A DNA stretch of 64,000 bases from Aurantiochytrium sp. KH105. Taxonomy: Eukaryota; Sar; Bigyra; Thraustochytrida; Thraustochytriidae. Shown piece by piece: positions 59,446-64,000 of this stretch (positions within the stretch are counted from its first letter, which is position 1; every line of letters starts with the position of its first letter). The notes below the pieces were generated by a model that saw nothing but the letters and a program-made list of their open reading frames with translations, did not search any database and was not told the DNA's origin. The stretch spans positions 186,001-250,000 of the forward strand of contig BGKB01000056.1 of assembly GCA_003116975.1 (NCBI GenBank). Reading direction: 5' to 3'. The position numbers and the translations under genes were made by a program.

Positions 59446-60429
59446 ATGGGGTCTGCCGTGGTCGTCCCTGTGCACAAGTTTGGAGACCGAGGCGGCAACA
59501 TCAAGGATTATTGCCCGTGTCGAAGTCTGAAATGCTTGCGCGAGCGTCGCAACTCATTCCGTGTTGGCAAAAAGCGCGTCGAAAGGTTGCAAGAGATCTC
59601 GTATGGAAGCGGCTGCAAAGTCTACAAGGCGCGATTCTATGGCAGCGAAGAGGTCTTCGCCCTCAAGATATATGACATGTCCGCGCGAAGAAGACGAGAA
59701 TGTAAGCGAGAGGTCAGTGTCCTTCAAAAGCTGGCAGCCTACCGAACAGAAATCGTCTTTGTTGTTCAACCTGTTTTCATCCACCATCCAAAGCTCATCG
59801 CCATTGAGTATTGCGCAGGAGGAGATCTTGCAGGCCTTCTCGCAGAACGAGTTCCAGAGCTTGAGGAATTGCGAGGATTTGCCTTCGAGATTGCGTGTGG
59901 CTTGAATTTCCTTCACTCTCGCATGATCATTCACGAGGATCTCAAGCCGGCGAACATCGGTCTGACTGCAGACCACCACATCCGCATTTTCGATTTCGGT
60001 CTGTCCGAAATACTCGACGAGCAGTCCGTTAGTTCGAGCAAGGATGCGGAGAAACCATGTTCGAAAGGCATGAACGAGGTAGTATCTAGACATGGCACAA
60101 CGCCGTATGCGTGTCCGGAGAAGCTACGCATGCTCCCGCATGGCTTTGAGGCGGACTGGTGGAGCTACGGAGTAGTCATGTACGAACTGCTCACAGGCCG
60201 CGTACCGTGGCTCGGCAAAACTGCCGAAGAAACGTGCAAAATGATCTGCGAAGACCCACTCTCAACGCCCGAGCCAATACGAATCGAGCTCGATCCGGAA
60301 GCACTTTGCTTCGTGCATGACCTCATCGGGAGTAAAGAGCCCCAGCACCGCCTTGGTTTCGGAGGGGTTCTCCGAGAGTTCGAGGTTCATCCATTTTTTC
60401 ATAACGCTGACTTTCGAGTTGTACTTTGA
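59446..60429 (+). CDS. MGSA-family AGC-like kinase with HED catalytic loop (copy 2)
   Basis: 327 residues, starting MGSAVVVP. The N-terminal leader carries a Cys pair (YCPCRSLKC) that could be palmitoylated next to a myristoylated Gly. The kinase domain begins near residue 46 with GSGCKVYKA, FALK, an acidic helix C, HEDLKPANIG with His163, DFGLSE, RHGTTPYACPEK and EADWWSYG. The APE motif reads CPE. It is visibly closest to copy 3, sharing the AGGDLA hinge region, RHGTTPYACPEKLR and VPWLG-type segments. Its activation loop carries a Ser/Lys-rich insert between DFG and RHGT. Confidence 0.9.
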   Translation: MGSAVVVPVHKFGDRGGNIKDYCPCRSLKCLRERRNSFRVGKKRVERLQEISYGSGCKVYKARFYGSEEVFALKIYDMSARRRRECKREVSVLQKLAAYRTEIVFVVQPVFIHHPKLIAIEYCAGGDLAGLLAERVPELEELRGFAFEIACGLNFLHSRMIIHEDLKPANIGLTADHHIRIFDFGLSEILDEQSVSSSKDAEKPCSKGMNEVVSRHGTTPYACPEKLRMLPHGFEADWWSYGVVMYELLTGRVPWLGKTAEETCKMICEDPLSTPEPIRIELDPEALCFVHDLIGSKEPQHRLGFGGVLREFEVHPFFHNADFRVVL

Positions 60430-60694
60430 GCGTCGACACGCTCGAGCTCCGAGACTGAAACTTGCAAGATATTTGTGTTTGCTTGAGGGAGCGTTAGCGC
60501 TTTGCTGCATGTGATGCGAGACGCGCTGCTCCGAGGCGTTCCAGCCATCTCAATATACTTTTTATGTTTATACTACTAAGCCTGACTCATAAAATATATC
60601 CTTTTTCTGTGTGCTGTTCGCCTCGAAAGTATGGCGTGGCCATTGAGACAGCTTAAGTTTCTTCCCTGTGGATGTCGAAACCCAGATCTGTGAC
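60430..60694. other. Intergenic region between convergent genes
   Basis: 265 bases, AT-rich, shared 3' flank of kinase copy 2 (+) and the Nnf1-like gene (-). TATACT and AATATA stretches near 60552-60600. Confidence 0.45.
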
Positions 60695-61608
60695 TTAAAC
60701 GAGAGGCTGATCGACTCGTGATTGGTGCTGCTGCTCAATTTCATATGCTTTCTGCTGTTGCTGCTGATGTTCTTCAAAAGGGGCGACGAGGTTTTCGAGT
60801 CGTTCGCGCATCGAAGCTTCTTCTCCCTGAGATGCCTCTAATATACAGACTAGATTTCGCAAGGCTTGCTCTTCTGACACGAGACGAGCGCGCAGCGTTT
60901 CGAGACGGGCTCTTTTCTTGGCACAAATGGCTTCGGTCACCATCCTTTCCGGGGTCATTGCGTCGTGTTGATGCGGATTCGCATTATCAGCAGATTCTGC
61001 TGAAGATGCAGGGCAAGCCAGCGCAGACCGTGTGCGCCTCCGCTCGGTAATTTGATCGAGGCGCTCAAGCGATGCGGCAACCTTAAATTCTTCGCAAACG
61101 TCTTGAAATTCAAGCTGTCGAAGCGGAAGGATCTGTTAGTTTCGAGTCAAGCAGTATGCGTTGCGTTGCGAACACAGGGCCAAAATGCGGCCAAGGTCAT
61201 CCCGCACACTCACCTTGAGATTTCGCGGGACCTGTTCCATGAAAAGACGCTGGAAGACGAGCGTCAAGTGATGTTCTTTGAACCGTTTCGAGTTTGACAA
61301 AACGTCTGCAAAACACACCTTGGCGTCCTCCTCCGTGACCCCTCTCAAGCAGATAGCGCCAATAACTTTGTTGTACACCTGTGAGCTCGCGTCCGAAGAG
61401 GCGTCGTACGTCAGCCTTGTCCTGTTTCGGCCTCCTTCTTTGGCACAGCAGCAAACACCTCGCGACGTCCGCCACGACCCCGGTTTAGCGCCGTGCTTGC
61501 ATCTGCTTCGCCACCGTTTGCAGCTCGCGAGCGCGATAGCCCGCGCGCGCGCGTCCGTTCACGTACCTCTTTGAGGCGCTCGAAGCGCGCGGAATCTGCG
61601 CCTTCCAT
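60695..61608 (-). CDS. Nnf1/PMF1-like kinetochore protein, three exons
   Basis: Exon 1 is 61608-61567 (14 codons), exon 2 61378-61214 (55 codons), exon 3 61114-60695 (139 codons plus stop), giving 208 residues. All junctions are GT-AG in phase 0: donors GTACGT and GTGAGT, acceptors CACAG and CGACAG; introns are 188 and 99 nt. The joined N-terminal half reads as one helical domain: RLKEVYNKVIG, then a CF motif, then NLKLEFQDVCEEFKV and LERLDQ. This fits the Nnf1/PMF1 pattern of the Mis12 kinetochore complex. The second half is a coiled coil ending in a Gln-rich stretch. Length equals human PMF1 (about 205). Family assignment is from pattern recognition and needs a profile search. Confidence 0.6.
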
Positions 61609-62526
61609 CGTCGCGGAGCACTCTCTCGGTCGCGGCGCAGAGCTCTTCTCCGATCACATGCGCGGTGGAAAGGCTCTTGCAGGTCTGGTCCTGCCGGGCT
61701 CCGGCCGCTGTCTGTATGTCCGTGTGTCGCGCGACGGTTGCAAGCCAAAACCTGAGAAAAAGCCACTGGAACATCTGGAACTTCCGAAACCCCAGATGGC
61801 TTCGCTGTTTTGGCTGCGGATGGCGACGACGACGACGCCACTAAATAGCCATCGGTTCCCTCAGCGATGCTTGGACAGAGGCGTGCAAAGGCGGCAAGCC
61901 TTGGGTGAACGCGAGAAAAACTCGCGGAGCAGTCCGGTTGCCAGATGGTGGCGCCAGCGAGCTCCGAATGAGGATGGTTGAGCGGAGTCGAAACGAAGCG
62001 GGAGACTCTCGGTCTTGCAGAAAATGGAATAAAGAAGGTGCCCCTCGTCTCATGTTTCTCTCGGTCTCTTGCATGTTGCGTCGTCTGAACGACCAAGTTC
62101 TGGCTGTTGCCGCTGCAGCTGCTGCTGCGGCTGCCGCTGCTGCTGCTGTTGCTGGCTGGTGAAAATGGATTTTCTCCGGAATCCATTTCCGCCAGGCCGG
62201 GCCAGGCCTGGCCGGCGGGGCGCAAATGAGAAAGGAAAAAGTGGCGGGGAAGCCGTGGGGTATCACAGTTCCTTACACAGAGAATGGAGAGATTTCAACG
62301 TGAGGCTTCTTTCACAAGGTTGCCAAATAGGCAAGAGAGTGGATCCACTTGTGGTGGCCTTCGCCGTCTCCGAAACACCATGGAACACGAGTTGAGGGGC
62401 TACTAAAGAAGAGGAGGCGTTCAAGAAGCTTTCATTGAAGGGGCTGAGGAGGAAGGAAGCCAAAATTTCACCAGACCTTGAGTCCCCCCAGACTCATGCA
62501 AACCTGCATCGCCCAACTCAACCCTG
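61609..62526. promoter_or_regulatory. Divergent intergenic region, Nnf1-like gene and MGSA kinase 3
   Basis: About 920 bases between head-to-head starts. A CTG/CAG-rich tract lies at about 62100-62160; it produces poly-Ala and poly-Ser frames. A palindromic GCCAGGCCGGGCCAGGCCTGGCC stretch lies near 62191-62213. No gene supported. Confidence 0.45.
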
Positions 62527-63519
62527 ATGGGGTCTGCAATCGTCACCCCCGCGAGAGATTCCATTGACAGGGACGACGCAAAGAACCAAACATCATGCAG
62601 GGGTTCCGAATGCCTTCGCGAGCAACTCTACAGCTCTCTACGACTTGCTGATAAGTCGGTGGAGAGAATGCAGGTGATCTCCCAGGGTAACTGTAGCAAA
62701 GTTTATAAAGCGCGATTCTGCAGTGATGACGAGGGGTTCTTTGCCCTCAAGGTATACGATTCTTCGGCCCGCGGCGCTCGAGAGCGTAAGCGTGAACTGC
62801 GCGCTTTGCGCATTCTGGCTTCGAGCAAAGCAGAGTGCGACTTTGTTGTCAAACCTATTTTCAACAACAGCTTAAAGAACATTGCGGTCGAGTACTGCGC
62901 TGGAGGCGATCTCGCAAATCTGTTGCTGGAGCGGAACCCAGACAGTGACGAGGTCCGAAGGTTTGCGTTCGAGATAGCCTGTGGTCTTCAGTTTCTCCAC
63001 ATGCGCATGATCATTCATGAGGATGTTAAGCCGGGCAACATTGGTCTGACAGCCGATCAACACGTCCGAATACTCGACTTTGGACTTTCCGAGGTTCTAC
63101 CAGAGAAATCCAGTAACTCCTCTGGGCAAGAATATAAACCTGAAGATGGAAATATTCGTTGCGCCAATCGCGGCGGCGTTTTTTCCAGGCACGGCACGAC
63201 GCCATATGCGTGTCCAGAAAAGCTGCGTGAGCTTCCTCACAGGTTTGAAGCCGACTGGTGGAGCTATGGCGTTGTTATTTTTGAGATGCTTACAGGCGGC
63301 TTACCGTGGCTCGGCTGCTCAGCAGAGGAGACTTGCAGGATGATCTGTGAGGACCCACTGGTTGTACCTAGAGCACTTCAGAATGAAGTTGAACCTGACG
63401 CTCTCCGCTTCGTGCATGATCTTATTGGCATCAAGGAGCCACTACATCGTCTGGGATATCGGGGGGGTGTCAAAGACTTTGAAAGTCACCCATTTTTCAG
63501 CGCTTGTTCTGGACATTAG
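62527..63519 (+). CDS. MGSA-family AGC-like kinase with HED catalytic loop (copy 3)
   Basis: 330 residues, starting MGSAIVTP, intronless. A 45-residue leader contains Cys residues (TSCRGSEC). Kinase motifs are GNCSKVYKA, FALK, HEDVKPGNIG with His164-Glu165-Asp166, DFGLSE, then a longer activation-loop insert (Ser/Asn/Glu-rich, about 25 residues), RHGTTPYACPEK and EADWWSYG. The loop residue that is usually Glu in KPEN is Gly here. It is closest to copy 2. The catalytic Lys, Asp and DFG remain, so it is probably active as a non-RD kinase. Confidence 0.9.
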   Translation: MGSAIVTPARDSIDRDDAKNQTSCRGSECLREQLYSSLRLADKSVERMQVISQGNCSKVYKARFCSDDEGFFALKVYDSSARGARERKRELRALRILASSKAECDFVVKPIFNNSLKNIAVEYCAGGDLANLLLERNPDSDEVRRFAFEIACGLQFLHMRMIIHEDVKPGNIGLTADQHVRILDFGLSEVLPEKSSNSSGQEYKPEDGNIRCANRGGVFSRHGTTPYACPEKLRELPHRFEADWWSYGVVIFEMLTGGLPWLGCSAEETCRMICEDPLVVPRALQNEVEPDALRFVHDLIGIKEPLHRLGYRGGVKDFESHPFFSACSGH

Positions 63520-64000
63520 CCCATCTAAGAAGAGCTTTGTTCGCAAGAACGGGGCGTCATTCGAATCTCTCCTGTATTTTTGAAATCAATGTACCATACC
63601 ATGTGAACCGATTTCTTAGCTAATTCATTGAAAGCAGCAACTTAGGCTTGTGCACCGAACTTGACTTCCTATTCGTCTCACTTACTCTTGTGCAGTTGTG
63701 TTTCGAATTTTTCAAGAAAGGGGCTGTTTCATCATGATGTTCCCGAAGCGGGAGCTCGGAACCTCGTAGGCTATGTGCGCACTTGGGGTTATACAGAGGA
63801 AAACAAACGGGCACTTGCATTTCCATTGTCCATGTCTGCTCGACTCTTCATGACGCCAACGTTCAACGTACTTGCAACAGCTTGTTCATCTTCTCCTTGC
63901 CTGCTTGTTCACTCCACTAGCAGTCCTGCAGGCTCACAAATCAAACAATCACTTGCTTGCCAGTGGTAAAGCCTTGCAGAAAACCTATACGCCCCCAATG
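63520..64000. other. Terminal region without supported gene
   Basis: 480 bases downstream of MGSA kinase 3. A 102-residue plus-strand frame (63661-63969) has no recognisable domain. Nothing else seen before the window ends. Confidence 0.4.

Noticed and set aside
61485-62225. Minus-strand 246-residue frame as a first exon of the Nnf1-like gene
   Set aside because: A short exon starting at the ATG at 61608 joins in phase with a canonical donor, and the long frame is Ser/Arg-rich without an initial ATG.

Overview
The window is nuclear DNA of a GC-rich, gene-dense, unicellular eukaryote. Most genes are single long reading frames. A minority are interrupted by short GT-AG introns, and three of these measure 98 to 100 nt. 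Two ciliary/axonemal genes (RIB43A-like and PPP1R42-like) show that the organism makes, or its recent ancestors made, a flagellum. This gene content, base composition and compactness fit a heterotrophic flagellated stramenopile such as a thraustochytrid (Labyrinthulomycetes). That placement is inference only; no rRNA or other marker lies in the window. No tRNA, rRNA or CRISPR was found.

Layout. 1-2 kb: GC-rich, no certain gene. 2-3.2 kb: RIB43A-like ciliary protein. 3.5-11.3 kb: four consecutive Aurora-family kinase genes (-, -, +, -), one with a 100-nt intron. 11.6-12.4 kb: unknown, probably spliced or decayed locus. 12.7-15.5 kb: a PD-(D/E)XK nuclease plus kinase-like-fold protein, tail-to-tail with a spliced basic coiled-coil gene. 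16.5-18.3 kb: copine. 19.1-22.3 kb: two WrbA-type flavodoxin quinone reductases. 22.4-23.1 kb: small multi-pass membrane protein. 23.9-25.8 kb: membrane-anchored TKL kinase. 26.3-31.4 kb: giant GH38 alpha-mannosidase. 31.9-33.3 kb: non-RD AGC-like kinase. 33.3-37.4 kb: repeat-rich stretch without a supported gene. 37.5-39.2 kb: probable mitochondrial orphan. 40.4-41.2 kb: membrane-anchored coiled-coil protein. 41.7-43.7 kb: eIF2 gamma, spliced. 44.7-46.1 kb: PPP1R42-like LRR protein. 46.4-47.0 kb: third WrbA. 48.8-51.7 kb: TFIIB-family factor, probably TAF1B/Rrn7. 51.9-53.3 kb: NECAP endocytic adaptor and a small membrane ORF. 53.6-56.0 kb: locus ending in a C48/Ulp1-like protease domain. 56.8-63.5 kb: three paralogous MGSA-starting kinases with HED in place of HRD, with a three-exon Nnf1/PMF1-like kinetochore gene on the opposite strand between the last two.

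The outstanding theme is kinases: nine protein-kinase genes plus one kinase-like fold in 64 kb. They fall in two local families, a four-member Aurora array and an Arg-less (HED/HGD) AGC-like family of three tandem members plus one more distant relative. An Nnf1/PMF1 candidate, part of the Mis12 kinetochore complex, lies in the same window as four Auroras. This is suggestive but may be coincidence. The WrbA trio shows a parallel pattern of local paralogy, one copy having gained a charged N-terminal extension with a myristoylation-type start.
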